Assembly: GCA_963720695.1 (NCBI GenBank)
Contig: CAVRGG010000004.1
Coordinates: 496,001-560,000 of the forward strand
DNA from: UBA668 sp963720695
GTDB lineage: Bacteria; Actinomycetota; Acidimicrobiia; Acidimicrobiales; Ilumatobacteraceae
Length of the DNA stretch: 64,000 nucleotides
Reading direction: 5' to 3'
The position numbers and the translations under genes were made by a program. Numbering within the stretch: the first letter of the stretch is position 1; every line of letters starts with the position of its first letter. This document shows, one piece after another, positions 20,545-29,607 of the stretch. The notes beneath the pieces are model-generated. The model had not been told where the DNA came from. It did not search any database and saw nothing but the letters and a program-made list of their open reading frames with translations.

Positions 20545-20641
20545 GCGGGCGGCCGGTAGTGTTCGGCCTGCGTTCGCCCCGCGGCGACCGCACCGAGTCC
20601 ACCGATCCCCCTGCCCAGCCCCACTCGAGAAGGTGCCCACC

Positions 20642-22399
20642 GTGCTGCGAATGTCGACGTTGTTCCTCCGCACGCTTCGCGAGGACCCCGCCGATGCCGA
20701 GGTGGCCAGCCATCGCCTGCTGGTCCGGGGCGGGTACATCCGCCGGGCCGCGCCGGGCGGGTTCACGTGGCTGCCGCTGGGGTGGATCGTCTACCGCAAC
20801 GTCGAGCGCATCGTCCGCGAGGAGATGGACCGGGAGGGCTTCCAGGAAGTCCACTTCCCCGCCCTGCTCCCCCGCGAGCCCTACGAGCTCACCGGTCGCT
20901 GGACCGAGTACGGCGACAACGTCTTCCGGGTGAAGGATCGCAAGGGCGCCGACTTCATGCTGGCCCCCACCCACGAGGAGATGTTCACGCTCCTGGTGAA
21001 GGACCTGTACAGCAGCTACAAGGACCTCCCGCTGGTGCTCTACCAGATCCAGAACAAGTTCCGCGACGAGGCCCGGCCGCGTGCCGGCCTGCTGCGCACC
21101 CGCGAGTTCGCGATGAAGGACAGCTACAGCTTCGACATCGACGAGGAGGGGCTGGAGCGCAGCTATCAGAAGCACCGCGCCGCCTACCAGCGCACGTTCG
21201 AGCGGCTCGGCCTGCCCTACGTCATCGTGTCGGCGATGAGCGGGGCGATGGGGGGCTCGGCGAGCGAGGAGTTCCTGGCCCCGATGGCCATCGGCGAGGA
21301 CACCTACGTCCGCTGCACCAACTGCGACTACTCGGCCAACACCGAGGCCGTGCAGGTCGCGCCGCCCGCTGCGATCCCCTTCGACGCCACGCCGGCGGCG
21401 AAGGTGGTCGACACCCCCGACACCCCCACCATCCAGACCCTGGTGGACCTGTTCAACGCCCGTCCCGACCTGCGCCGCGAGACGGGTGAGTGGACGGCGG
21501 CCGACACGCTGAAGAACCTGGTCGTCAAGCTCCGTCACCCCGATGGCACGGTGACGGCACTCGCGATCGGCGTGCCCGGCGACCGCGAGGTCGACATGAA
21601 GCGGCTCGAGGCGCAGGTGACCCCGGCCGAGATCGAACCGTTCGGCGAGGACGACTTCGCGGCCAACCCGCACCTGGCCAAGGGCTACATCGGCCCCGGT
21701 GCGCTCGGGGAGGACAAGCCGGCGGGCATCCGGTTCCTGGTCGACCCGCGCATCGTCGACGGCACGGCGTGGATCACGGGTGCGGACGAGAAGGGCCGCC
21801 ACGTGATGCACCTGGTGGCTGGTCGCGACTTCGTCGCCGACGGTGTCATCGACGCCGCCGAGGTCCACCCCGGCGATCCGTGCCCCCGGTGCGGCGGGTC
21901 GCTCGAGATGGCCCGTGGCGTCGAGATCGGCCACATCTTCCAGCTGGGCCGCAAGTACGCCGACGCACTCGGCCTCACCGTGCTCGACGAGCACGGCAAG
22001 ACCCGGGTCGTCACGATGGGCTCGTACGGCATCGGCGTCTCCCGCGCGGTGGCCGCCATCGCCGAGCTCAACTGCGACGACAAGGGCCTCGTCTGGCCGG
22101 CGGAGGTCTCCCCCGCCGACGTGCACATCGTCGCCACCGGCAAGGCCTCGGATCCTCAGCTCCCTGCGGCCGAGCTGCTCGCCGAAGCGTGCGAGGCCGC
22201 GGGGCTGCGGGTGCTGTTCGACGACCGCGCCGGCGTGTCGCCCGGGGTGAAGTTCAACGACGCCGAGCTCCTCGGCATCCCCACCATCGTCGTCGTCGGC
22301 CGCGGTCTCGCCGACGGGCTGGTCGAGGTCAAGGATCGTCGCAGCGGCGAGCGTCGCGACGTCGCGCTGACCGACGTGGTCGCGTCACTCCGCGCCTGA
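20642..22399 (+). CDS. proS: Prolyl-tRNA synthetase (bacterial type, with editing domain)
   Basis: 585 residues. It charges tRNA-Pro. Class II motifs are visible: motif 1 region (FPALLPREPYE), motif 2 (FRDEARPRAGLLRTREFAMKD) and motif 3 (MGSYGIGVSRAVAAI). Between motifs 2 and 3 lies an INS editing domain (about 220-400), including a CxxC pair (CTNCDYSANTEA) and CPRCGGSLE. The C-terminal anticodon-binding domain follows. GTG 20642 is chosen because GAAGG lies 8 bases upstream; GTG 20633 and ATG 20651 are alternatives. It is divergent from rimP. Confidence 0.95.
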   Translation: MLRMSTLFLRTLREDPADAEVASHRLLVRGGYIRRAAPGGFTWLPLGWIVYRNVERIVREEMDREGFQEVHFPALLPREPYELTGRWTEYGDNVFRVKDRKGADFMLAPTHEEMFTLLVKDLYSSYKDLPLVLYQIQNKFRDEARPRAGLLRTREFAMKDSYSFDIDEEGLERSYQKHRAAYQRTFERLGLPYVIVSAMSGAMGGSASEEFLAPMAIGEDTYVRCTNCDYSANTEAVQVAPPAAIPFDATPAAKVVDTPDTPTIQTLVDLFNARPDLRRETGEWTAADTLKNLVVKLRHPDGTVTALAIGVPGDREVDMKRLEAQVTPAEIEPFGEDDFAANPHLAKGYIGPGALGEDKPAGIRFLVDPRIVDGTAWITGADEKGRHVMHLVAGRDFVADGVIDAAEVHPGDPCPRCGGSLEMARGVEIGHIFQLGRKYADALGLTVLDEHGKTRVVTMGSYGIGVSRAVAAIAELNCDDKGLVWPAEVSPADVHIVATGKASDPQLPAAELLAEACEAAGLRVLFDDRAGVSPGVKFNDAELLGIPTIVVVGRGLADGLVEVKDRRSGERRDVALTDVVASLRA

Positions 22400-22411
22400 C
22401 CGGCGCGTCCC

Positions 22412-25306
22412 CTAGCCCGACAGCCCGGGCACCCGCGTGCACGCGCTGGGGCCACCGAGCGCCTTCTCCAGTGCGGCCAGATCGGCAGGCGACGCCTGAC
22501 GGCAGGCGAGGCCGGGATCGAAGTCCGGGACCTCCACCATGCCGGAGGGGCCGGCCATCACGAACGAGCGCCCGTCCGGGCGGAACGCGACCTGGCCCCA
22601 TTCGCCGTCGGCGATGGGATCGAGGCTGACGCCACCGATCTGGGAGTCGGTCTTGCGGCGGAACGACCACATCGGCAACGCCGTGACCACTTGCACCCGT
22701 CGTGGCGCGGCGAGGTCGGTGACCTCCCAGACGACGGTCCCCGTCTGGCTGCTCGCCACCAGACGACGGCCGTCGGGGCTGAAGGCAAGCCCGGTGATCG
22801 CGGTGGACCCGGAGACGAACGACGTCGGGGTCTGCGTGGCGAGGTCGGTGGTCGGGCCGCTCCAGGGCCAGAGCTCGACGATGCCGTCGGTCGAGCCGAG
22901 CGCCAACCTGCTGCCGTCGGGGGAGAACCGGATGCCGGCCGCGGTGTCGGGCCGCAGCGACCGCGAGGCCCCTGAGGTCGCGTCGATCCAGTACACCTCG
23001 CCGCGGTCGAAGAGATCGACCGCGGCGACCAGGCCAGAGCCGTCGGGGGCCCAGGTGAGCAGCGATTCGGCGAGCACGTCGTTGCCGAGCTCGATGGTGC
23101 GTTCGGGCTGCCAGGTGGCGGTGGAGACGAATGTGACCGTGCCGGCGCCGCCCAGCGCCAGGGTGCGGCCGTCGGGTGAGAAGTCGACGGCGTACGTGTC
23201 GGGAAAGGTGGCCAGCGTCGCTCCGTCCGCGACCCTCCGGACGACGAACCCGTACGTCCCGTCGGGCAGGTTCGAGGACGCGACGACGACCGCCCCGGTG
23301 CTGTCGAGGGTGGTGACGCCGAACCGCACGCCGTCGTACCGGTCGACGGGTGGAGCGGACGACAGCGGGCCGCGCACGACCAGCGGGACGCCGTCGATCG
23401 TCGACGAGATCGCGACGGTGGTGCCGTCGGCCGACATCGAGAGGGTGTCGGCGGGCAGCGCGACGTCGACACGGCGCGGGATCAGCTGGAACTGTTCGAC
23501 CCCGCGGAAGGAGGCGACGTCGAGCCGATCGGGGCCACCCCAGAGCAGCTGCAGCGGCTGGGCGGTGGAGATCGTCGCCACCCGCCGCGTCGACGACAGG
23601 TCCCACACCACGACGGGCTGGTCGAACCCGTCTCCCTCGGCGATGGCCGCGAGGTAGCGCCCGTCGGGCGACACGGCGAAGCTGCCCGGGACCGTCGGCT
23701 CGGCATCGCTGAGAGGGTCGAGCCCGAGCATCTGGGTCGGCGACGGCGTGGCGACCCGGAGCAGCATGTCGCCGGTGTCGCTCACCGGCGCGAGGTCGGT
23801 GCTCGCCACGTCCTCGGTGCCGTCGGTCGGCGCCAGGAACGGCTGGGCGCGTTCGAGCACGAGGCCGCCGGGCAACGCGCCCATCGAACGCACGACGAGC
23901 TCGCTGCCGTACAGGTCCTCGCCGGCCCCGCCCGCGGCCGACCAGCGGTACACGTGGCCGTCGGCCGAGCGCCCGAACACGAGGCCGCCGCCGACGGTGA
24001 CCAGCTCGAAGATGTCGACACCTGCCGGGACGGTGCCGCGCATGGTCACCGCACCACCGTCGACGGGCTGCCCGATCACGTCACCGGTGTCCACGTCGAT
24101 CCCGAAAAGGGTGCCCGTGGAGGCGTCGAACGCCACGGGCTCGCGGACGGGCGTGGCGCCGATCTCGGGCGCCAGGAACACGTCGGTGAACGGGATCCGC
24201 TTGCCCACCGGTGCCATGAGGCGCATCTCCTCCTCGAACGACACGGGCGACTCGATCGGCGAGCCGGTGGCGGCATCCCACCAGTCGGGCGGCGCCTGCG
24301 AGCCGTCGGCCGCGACCGTTCCCTTCAGTCCATCGAACGTGGCGATGGCGTGCTCGTCCGCGTACACCAGGCCCGAGATCGACGACGACGCCAACCGCGC
24401 GCCCACTTGACGGACCGTCGACCCGGCGGCGTTGCGCAGCGTCACCCCGAGCGCGGTGCGCGCCTCGGGCACGTCGATCTGCTCGGTGGCGCCGTTGGGG
24501 TAGTTCGCCTCGACGGCGATCAGCGTCGCGACGACGGGGTCGTCGGCCATCGTGTCGAGCGCCAGCGCGGCCAACTCCCGCGAACGAGCCTGCGCCGCGT
24601 TCGATTCCGCCGCGGCGCGCTGAGCGACGGCCTCGTTGCGTTGATCCCGCGCCTCGCTGCGTTGCTGCACGGCGACGACGGTCGCGATCAGCGCACTGAC
24701 CGTGAGCGTCGCCAACCCGATCTCCGCACCGCGGCGCAGGCGCCGCGCGATCCTGAACTGGCGCACGTCCTCGCCGACGAGTTCGTCCTTGGTCGTGCCG
24801 TGCATCGGCGCCGCGAGTTGGGCGACTCCTTCACGAAAGCGCGAGCTGTGCAGGTCGAGATGCGTGGCGTGCTTGGCCCAGGTCAGGTCGAGATACAGGG
24901 GCTCGTCGGTGAACACGCCCTGCAGCGCCGGATGCACGGCGTTGCTCTGCGGGGTGAACCCGCCGTCGTCGGCCCACTCCCACACGCCGCCAGTGACCAC
25001 CGGGAGGATCCGCTCCCGGGCGTCCGGGCGTGAGGCGAGCCAGTACTCGATCTCCTTGCCGACCCACTCCGACGCCGCCGATTCCGGTGATGCGAGCAGC
25101 ACGAACCACTGCGCCGTGTCGAGCGCGGCAGTGATCGATCCCCACAGGTGCGGGGTCACCGACAGGCCCGTCTGGTCGCGGAAGACCTCGAGGGCGCGCC
25201 GGCGGTTCCACGGTTTCGCCAGTTGCTGCAGACCCTGTTGCAACGCCGGAGCGAGCGTGCCGTCCGCGGCGTGGCTGTAGGAGATGAACGCGTCGAACCC
25301 CGCCAC
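22412..25306 (-). CDS. TIR domain - transmembrane - beta-propeller protein
   Basis: 964 residues. Residues 1-135 are a TIR domain: FDAFISYSHAADG at the start, EVFRDQTGLSV, then FVLLASPESAASEWVGKEIEYW, where Glu85 is the expected NADase catalytic residue. A membrane helix (about 195-214) and a Gln/Arg/Ala coiled coil (215-248) follow. The rest, to the C-terminus, is built of WD40-like repeats (VSPDGRYLAAI, FSPDGRTLALGG, FSPDGSRLALGS, FSPDGRRLVAS). Such proteins are thought to sense a signal through the propeller and act through TIR, often cleaving NAD+. It is divergent from the protease gene, 60 bases away. Confidence 0.85.
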   Translation of the reverse strand: MAGFDAFISYSHAADGTLAPALQQGLQQLAKPWNRRRALEVFRDQTGLSVTPHLWGSITAALDTAQWFVLLASPESAASEWVGKEIEYWLASRPDARERILPVVTGGVWEWADDGGFTPQSNAVHPALQGVFTDEPLYLDLTWAKHATHLDLHSSRFREGVAQLAAPMHGTTKDELVGEDVRQFRIARRLRRGAEIGLATLTVSALIATVVAVQQRSEARDQRNEAVAQRAAAESNAAQARSRELAALALDTMADDPVVATLIAVEANYPNGATEQIDVPEARTALGVTLRNAAGSTVRQVGARLASSSISGLVYADEHAIATFDGLKGTVAADGSQAPPDWWDAATGSPIESPVSFEEEMRLMAPVGKRIPFTDVFLAPEIGATPVREPVAFDASTGTLFGIDVDTGDVIGQPVDGGAVTMRGTVPAGVDIFELVTVGGGLVFGRSADGHVYRWSAAGGAGEDLYGSELVVRSMGALPGGLVLERAQPFLAPTDGTEDVASTDLAPVSDTGDMLLRVATPSPTQMLGLDPLSDAEPTVPGSFAVSPDGRYLAAIAEGDGFDQPVVVWDLSSTRRVATISTAQPLQLLWGGPDRLDVASFRGVEQFQLIPRRVDVALPADTLSMSADGTTVAISSTIDGVPLVVRGPLSSAPPVDRYDGVRFGVTTLDSTGAVVVASSNLPDGTYGFVVRRVADGATLATFPDTYAVDFSPDGRTLALGGAGTVTFVSTATWQPERTIELGNDVLAESLLTWAPDGSGLVAAVDLFDRGEVYWIDATSGASRSLRPDTAAGIRFSPDGSRLALGSTDGIVELWPWSGPTTDLATQTPTSFVSGSTAITGLAFSPDGRRLVASSQTGTVVWEVTDLAAPRRVQVVTALPMWSFRRKTDSQIGGVSLDPIADGEWGQVAFRPDGRSFVMAGPSGMVEVPDFDPGLACRQASPADLAALEKALGGPSACTRVPGLSG

Positions 25307-25312
25307 GGCCGC

Positions 25313-25318
25313 ACCGTA
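25313..25318 (-). promoter_or_regulatory. Leaderless -10 hexamer of TIR gene
   Basis: TACGGT on the minus strand lies 6 bases before the GTG at 25306. It supports this start, and the two divergent island promoters lie only 34 bases apart. Confidence 0.42.
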
Positions 25319-25352
25319 TCGCGGCTCGTCGCGGGCGGTTTGACGACTCGGC

Positions 25353-25358
25353 TAGTTT
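25353..25358 (+). promoter_or_regulatory. Leaderless -10 hexamer of protease gene
   Basis: TAGTTT lies 8 bases before the ATG at 25367. Together with the opposite hexamer at 25313 it makes a compact divergent promoter pair, suggesting co-regulation. Confidence 0.42.
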
Positions 25359-25366
25359 CGTCAGAC

Positions 25367-26926
25367 ATGTCGGGAGAGGACAGCACTCGCATCGGCCTCG
25401 CCATCGAGTCCGGCAACACCGACCAGCTCGACCGCGCCGTCAACGAGGTGCTGTCGGCGGCTCGCCGCGACCACGACGGTACCGAGGCCATCGCCGGCGT
25501 GGCGGCGCTCATGGCGAACCGCCGGTTCGACGCGATGCTCAAACTCGCCGATGGGGCCGCTCGCGTCTCGGCGCCCGAGCAGTCGTGGAAGCTCTGGCCG
25601 CAGGCGGTCCAGGCGCTCATCGAGCTCGGCGCCACCAACACCGCCGAGCGACTCGTCAAGCAGCTGCTGCAGCACGACGAGCCCGAGGCCGCACCGGCCA
25701 GGGGCGAGCTGTCGGCGCTGCTCGGCCGCCTCACCAAGACCGAGTACGTGTCGAGCGGCCACGACGACGACCTCGTCTCGGCGGCGCGGGCCTACGTCGA
25801 CGCCTACCACGCGGGTGCCGACCCGTTGTGGGCCGGCGTGAACGCGATCGCGTTGCGCGCGGCGATGGCCCGCAAGGGGATCGCCGACGACATCGTCGAC
25901 GGCCCCGATGTCAACCAGTTGCTCGCCCTCGCCGCCACTGCGCCGGTGCCACGGTCGGCGTGGGCCATCGCCACCGAGTTGGAGCTGCGGCTCGCCCGGG
26001 GCGAGAAGGACGCGATGACCTCGCTGCTCACCCAGCTGTTCGACGCGCACGATGCGAGCGGGTTCGTGTTCAGCAGCCTCGCCCGCCAGCTCGACGAGAT
26101 CTGGGAGCTCGATCCCACCGAGCCGGTGATGGTGATGCTCGGCGAGCGCACACTGGCGAGCGGGCGGGGCGAGGTGGTCCTCCCCCGCGACCCCAACAGC
26201 TACGAGCGCATGTTCGGCACCGAGTTCCCGATCCCGGTCGAGGTGTACAAGGAAGGCCTGATCCGGGCGAGCTCGGTGGGCAGCCTGTTACTGAACGGCA
26301 CGTTCCCCGCCGGCACTGCGTTCGCGATGCGCGGCGAGGACCTCCACACCTCGCTGGCCGGACGCATCGTGCTCGTCACCAACGAGCACGTCGTCCCCGA
26401 CCCGTCGATCAAGGGCAGCATCCACGCCAGCGAGCTGACCGCCAACTTCAGCCTGGTCGCCGGTCCCGATGGCGCGGCGTTGTCGTTCGGTGGCCTGAGG
26501 ACGGTGTTCCGCTCGCCGCGCACGGAACTGGACGTCGCCGTGCTCGTCACCGACGACCCCAAGGTGCAGCAGCTCACGGGCCTCGACGTGGCAACGACGC
26601 TGCCCCCGGTCAGGGACGGCGCATACGTGTACGTCATCGGTCACCCCGGAGGAGGTGGGTTGCAACTGTCGATCCGGGGCAACGACCTCATCGACCAGGA
26701 CGGGGTGAAGTTGCACTACAAGGCACCGACCGCCAAGGGCAGTTCGGGCAGTCCCGTGTTCGACCTCGTGTGGAACCTGATCGGGGTGCACCACATGAGC
26801 TCCACCGACCTCAAGGCGCTCAACGGCGAGCGCGGCACCTACCCCGGCAACGAGGGCAACTCGATCGCGGCCGTGCGCGCCGCGCTCGCCCAGTACCCCG
26901 GCGAGCTCCCACCTCTGGAACAGTGA
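25367..26926 (+). CDS. TRAFs-binding-like helical domain fused to trypsin-like serine protease
   Basis: 519 residues. Residues about 10-270 are helical, TPR-like. The block ARGELSALLGRLTKTEYVSS followed by AARAYVDAYHAGADPLWAGVNAIAL resembles the TRAFs-binding (DUF4071) domain. Residues about 300-515 are a trypsin-like peptidase with a readable triad: His341 in VTNEHVV, Asp389 in TELDVAVL and Ser462 in AKGSSGSPVF. The enzyme should therefore be active. No signal peptide is present, so it acts in the cytoplasm. It lies 7 bases upstream of the oxygenase gene, as one operon, and head-to-head with the TIR gene. Proteases with such adaptors are known parts of conflict systems. Confidence 0.82.
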   Translation: MSGEDSTRIGLAIESGNTDQLDRAVNEVLSAARRDHDGTEAIAGVAALMANRRFDAMLKLADGAARVSAPEQSWKLWPQAVQALIELGATNTAERLVKQLLQHDEPEAAPARGELSALLGRLTKTEYVSSGHDDDLVSAARAYVDAYHAGADPLWAGVNAIALRAAMARKGIADDIVDGPDVNQLLALAATAPVPRSAWAIATELELRLARGEKDAMTSLLTQLFDAHDASGFVFSSLARQLDEIWELDPTEPVMVMLGERTLASGRGEVVLPRDPNSYERMFGTEFPIPVEVYKEGLIRASSVGSLLLNGTFPAGTAFAMRGEDLHTSLAGRIVLVTNEHVVPDPSIKGSIHASELTANFSLVAGPDGAALSFGGLRTVFRSPRTELDVAVLVTDDPKVQQLTGLDVATTLPPVRDGAYVYVIGHPGGGGLQLSIRGNDLIDQDGVKLHYKAPTAKGSSGSPVFDLVWNLIGVHHMSSTDLKALNGERGTYPGNEGNSIAAVRAALAQYPGELPPLEQ

Positions 26927-26933
26927 GCGTCCC

Positions 26934-29594
26934 ATGAGCATCCTGACCGACCGCAAGGTCTCCGCCCGCCGCGTGAAGGCGATCGTCTTCGTGCCGATGG
27001 ACGACGCATTGCGCAACCACCTCGTGACCCTCGCCTACGTCGACATGGGCAAGGAGATGGGCGAGCTGCTCGGCGTCGACGACGCGAACTGGACGAGCCT
27101 CGCCGTCTGGCCGTCCTTCACGGTCGGGGAGACGATCCGCGCCAGTGACGACCCGCTCGGGCTCAAGCGGCTCATGGGTGCCGCCACCAGTGATCCGCTC
27201 GGGCTCGCCCGCACCGAGGCGACGGGCCGGATGATGCGCGGCGGTCGAGTGCTGAACCGAAGCCTCGCCGCCGGCAACCGCGGTGTGTTCTTCGAGATCG
27301 GCCTCTGCTGGGCCGACTTCCTGTCGACGTTCGGCGGGAAGCAGTTCACCGACGACGAACTGCTGGTCGAGTTCCAGAAGTTCCGTGAACGAGTCGACCG
27401 GGTCCCGCTGCCCCCGGGGAAGCTGTGGCCCGACGGCAACCGCGAGCAGTTGAAGAAAGGATTCGCCGCCTACCTGGAAGCGATGGCGTCCGAGGATCCG
27501 AAACGGCGCGCGGAGTACATCCTGCTCGGCAACATCTGCATGGGCGACCACGAGCAGCGTCGGCTGCAGGGCTGGCTCGACCTGTCCTTGCTGAACCCCG
27601 TGCGCACCGTCACGAAGCCGTTCCGTCGTGTGGCCCCCGACCAGATCATCGGCCTCATCGAGAGCGGCTGGTCCTTCGCGATGACCCGCAAGGTGTTCGT
27701 CGTGAAGATGAACAACGAGACCATCCGAGTGGGCCGACCCGTACCACCGGCGAGTGGGAACCACCAGTACCCGGAGCCGCTCGATTCGCTCGACGACCCC
27801 GAGGTCAGCGCGGAGTTCGACCGGGTCGTCGGCGGCGGCGGAGGGGCGAAGGACGGCGCGCACCACTGGAACGACATCGACGACCGGATGAGCTTCATCG
27901 CCTCGCTGTTCCGGGCGCGCCAGCGTGCCGGTCTGGTGGGTGTCAGCCCCTACACCCCCGAGCAGGAGGCGCAGATCTGGGAGGCGGCTGCTGCGATCGA
28001 CGCCCTCGACGACAAGTACCAGTTCGAAGGGCCGCTGCTGTTCCCGAAGGCGGAGACGGCGCCGTGGCCACCGGAGGTCATCCGCGATCTGATCGATCGG
28101 CTCGACGCCGGCCGCCAACAGTGCGACCCACCCATCGACGAGCGGGTCGAGCAGTTCTATCGCACGTCGGGCATCCCTCGAGCGGACCGGCACTTCACCG
28201 ATGTGATGATGGAGATCGCCAACCCGAACGCGCCACAGGACGGCCCGATCCACGAGTTCCTCAACCAGGAACCCGTGCTGCCGCCGTGGGCCGACCTGGA
28301 CCGGATCAAGAACGCACAGGCGTTCTTCGCCACGTTCCGGCCGTCGGTGCACGCCTCGCTGTTCTTCGGCTCGATGTTCCTCGGGTACGCCGCCGCGAAC
28401 GGGGTGCAGGTGCTCGCGCTGGTCAGCGATCTGACCAACTCACCCGAGCGACGCATCTGGGAGTCGACCCGCTTCGTGGAGGACATCTGCACCACCCCGT
28501 TCTGGGAGCGTGACAGCGCCGGCTGGAAGTCGTTGCGCGGCGTGCGGACCTTTCACGCGTCGATGCGGTCCACCATCGAGTCCGGCAGCCAGCACATCAA
28601 GTCGGTCGCCGAGTACGAGACGGACCGCGTGTGGGACCCCTCGTGGGGTCGGCCGATCAACCAGGAGGACATGTTCGGCTATTGCCTCACCATGGCCGTG
28701 CCGACCATCGAGAACCTCGACCGCATGGGCACCGCGATCGAACCGCAGCAGGCACTCGACTGGCTCCACATGTGGAACGTGCTGGGCGTCCTGATGGGCG
28801 TCGAGGAGTCGTTCCCGACCAGTCCCGTCGACCCCTCGCGCGACCTCGACCTCGACGAGGCCCGCTACGCGCTCGACATCATCCTCTCCCGCAACGTCGG
28901 TCCCACACCGCAGGGGCGGCAGTTGACCGCCAGCCTGCTCGACCAGATGGGGTGGTTCCCCGGTCCGATGCGCTGGGTGGCGAGGTCCTTCATCCGCTCT
29001 TCGATCGGCGACCAGAACGCTGACATGCTCGGCGTCCCCAAGCCCGGGCTGCTCGAGCCTGCGTTGGCCGGTACGCAGAACGTGTTCCGGACGCTGCGCC
29101 AGAACGACCGGTATGCCCAACAGTCGCGACATCTCACCGAATGGCTCGGTCGCGAGTTCTTGAAGTGGTGGGGCAAGCAGTACAAGGACACGCCTCCCTA
29201 TCGGCAGGGCGGCGTCGCTGCGGTGGCGGAGCGGGCTCCTGATCCGGCCACCCGTCAGCCCCGCGAGGTGTCGATCACGATCGATTCACTCGGCGATCTG
29301 CCTCCGGACGTGACCGCCGCGATCGCTGCGGTCGAGGACGTCGACGTCGTCGAGCAGGCTCGCCCCGACGCCGGCGGCGACGACGAGTACGAGAGCCTCG
29401 GCATCCAGACCCTGATGCAGGGCACGGCACTCGCCGGGCCGGCGGTCGGCGCGCTCGTCACCGCCGTGCGCAATGCGACCAAGGACGTGCCCACCGTGCG
29501 TCAGGTCACGTTGGTCATCGACGGACGTCGCGTGCCCTTGAGCTCCCTGTCCGACGCCGAAGTCGAGGCACTGCTCCCGGAGCTCTCGGCCTGA
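26934..29594 (+). CDS. DUF2236 (MpaB/latex-clearing-type) oxygenase with EACC1-like C-terminus
   Basis: 886 residues. The N-terminal ~230 residues are helical and unassigned. The central part resembles the MpaB/rubber oxygenase (DUF2236) heme fold: GWSFAMTRKVFVVKMNN, FFGSMFLGYAAANGVQVL, RIWESTRFVEDI, GVRTFHASMR with His541 as likely heme-related residue, and WGRPINQEDMFGYCLTMAVPTIENLDRMG. Residues about 777-886 are separate: a strand (REVSITIDSLGDLP), a Gly/Asp hinge, a hydrophobic helix (ALAGPAVGALVTAV) and a final VTLVIDGRRVPLSSLSDAEV, the pattern of effector-associated constant component 1. It follows the protease gene by 7 bases. The oxygenase call is fairly sure; the EACC1 call is tentative. 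Confidence 0.72.
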   Translation: MSILTDRKVSARRVKAIVFVPMDDALRNHLVTLAYVDMGKEMGELLGVDDANWTSLAVWPSFTVGETIRASDDPLGLKRLMGAATSDPLGLARTEATGRMMRGGRVLNRSLAAGNRGVFFEIGLCWADFLSTFGGKQFTDDELLVEFQKFRERVDRVPLPPGKLWPDGNREQLKKGFAAYLEAMASEDPKRRAEYILLGNICMGDHEQRRLQGWLDLSLLNPVRTVTKPFRRVAPDQIIGLIESGWSFAMTRKVFVVKMNNETIRVGRPVPPASGNHQYPEPLDSLDDPEVSAEFDRVVGGGGGAKDGAHHWNDIDDRMSFIASLFRARQRAGLVGVSPYTPEQEAQIWEAAAAIDALDDKYQFEGPLLFPKAETAPWPPEVIRDLIDRLDAGRQQCDPPIDERVEQFYRTSGIPRADRHFTDVMMEIANPNAPQDGPIHEFLNQEPVLPPWADLDRIKNAQAFFATFRPSVHASLFFGSMFLGYAAANGVQVLALVSDLTNSPERRIWESTRFVEDICTTPFWERDSAGWKSLRGVRTFHASMRSTIESGSQHIKSVAEYETDRVWDPSWGRPINQEDMFGYCLTMAVPTIENLDRMGTAIEPQQALDWLHMWNVLGVLMGVEESFPTSPVDPSRDLDLDEARYALDIILSRNVGPTPQGRQLTASLLDQMGWFPGPMRWVARSFIRSSIGDQNADMLGVPKPGLLEPALAGTQNVFRTLRQNDRYAQQSRHLTEWLGREFLKWWGKQYKDTPPYRQGGVAAVAERAPDPATRQPREVSITIDSLGDLPPDVTAAIAAVEDVDVVEQARPDAGGDDEYESLGIQTLMQGTALAGPAVGALVTAVRNATKDVPTVRQVTLVIDGRRVPLSSLSDAEVEALLPELSA

Positions 29595-29607
29595 CCGATG
29601 ATGATGA

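Noticed and set aside
22412..25306. Horizontal-transfer signature (different GC, integrase, tRNA, repeats) around the conflict island
   Set aside because: Base composition looks like its surroundings, and no integrase, att-like repeats or tRNA were seen.
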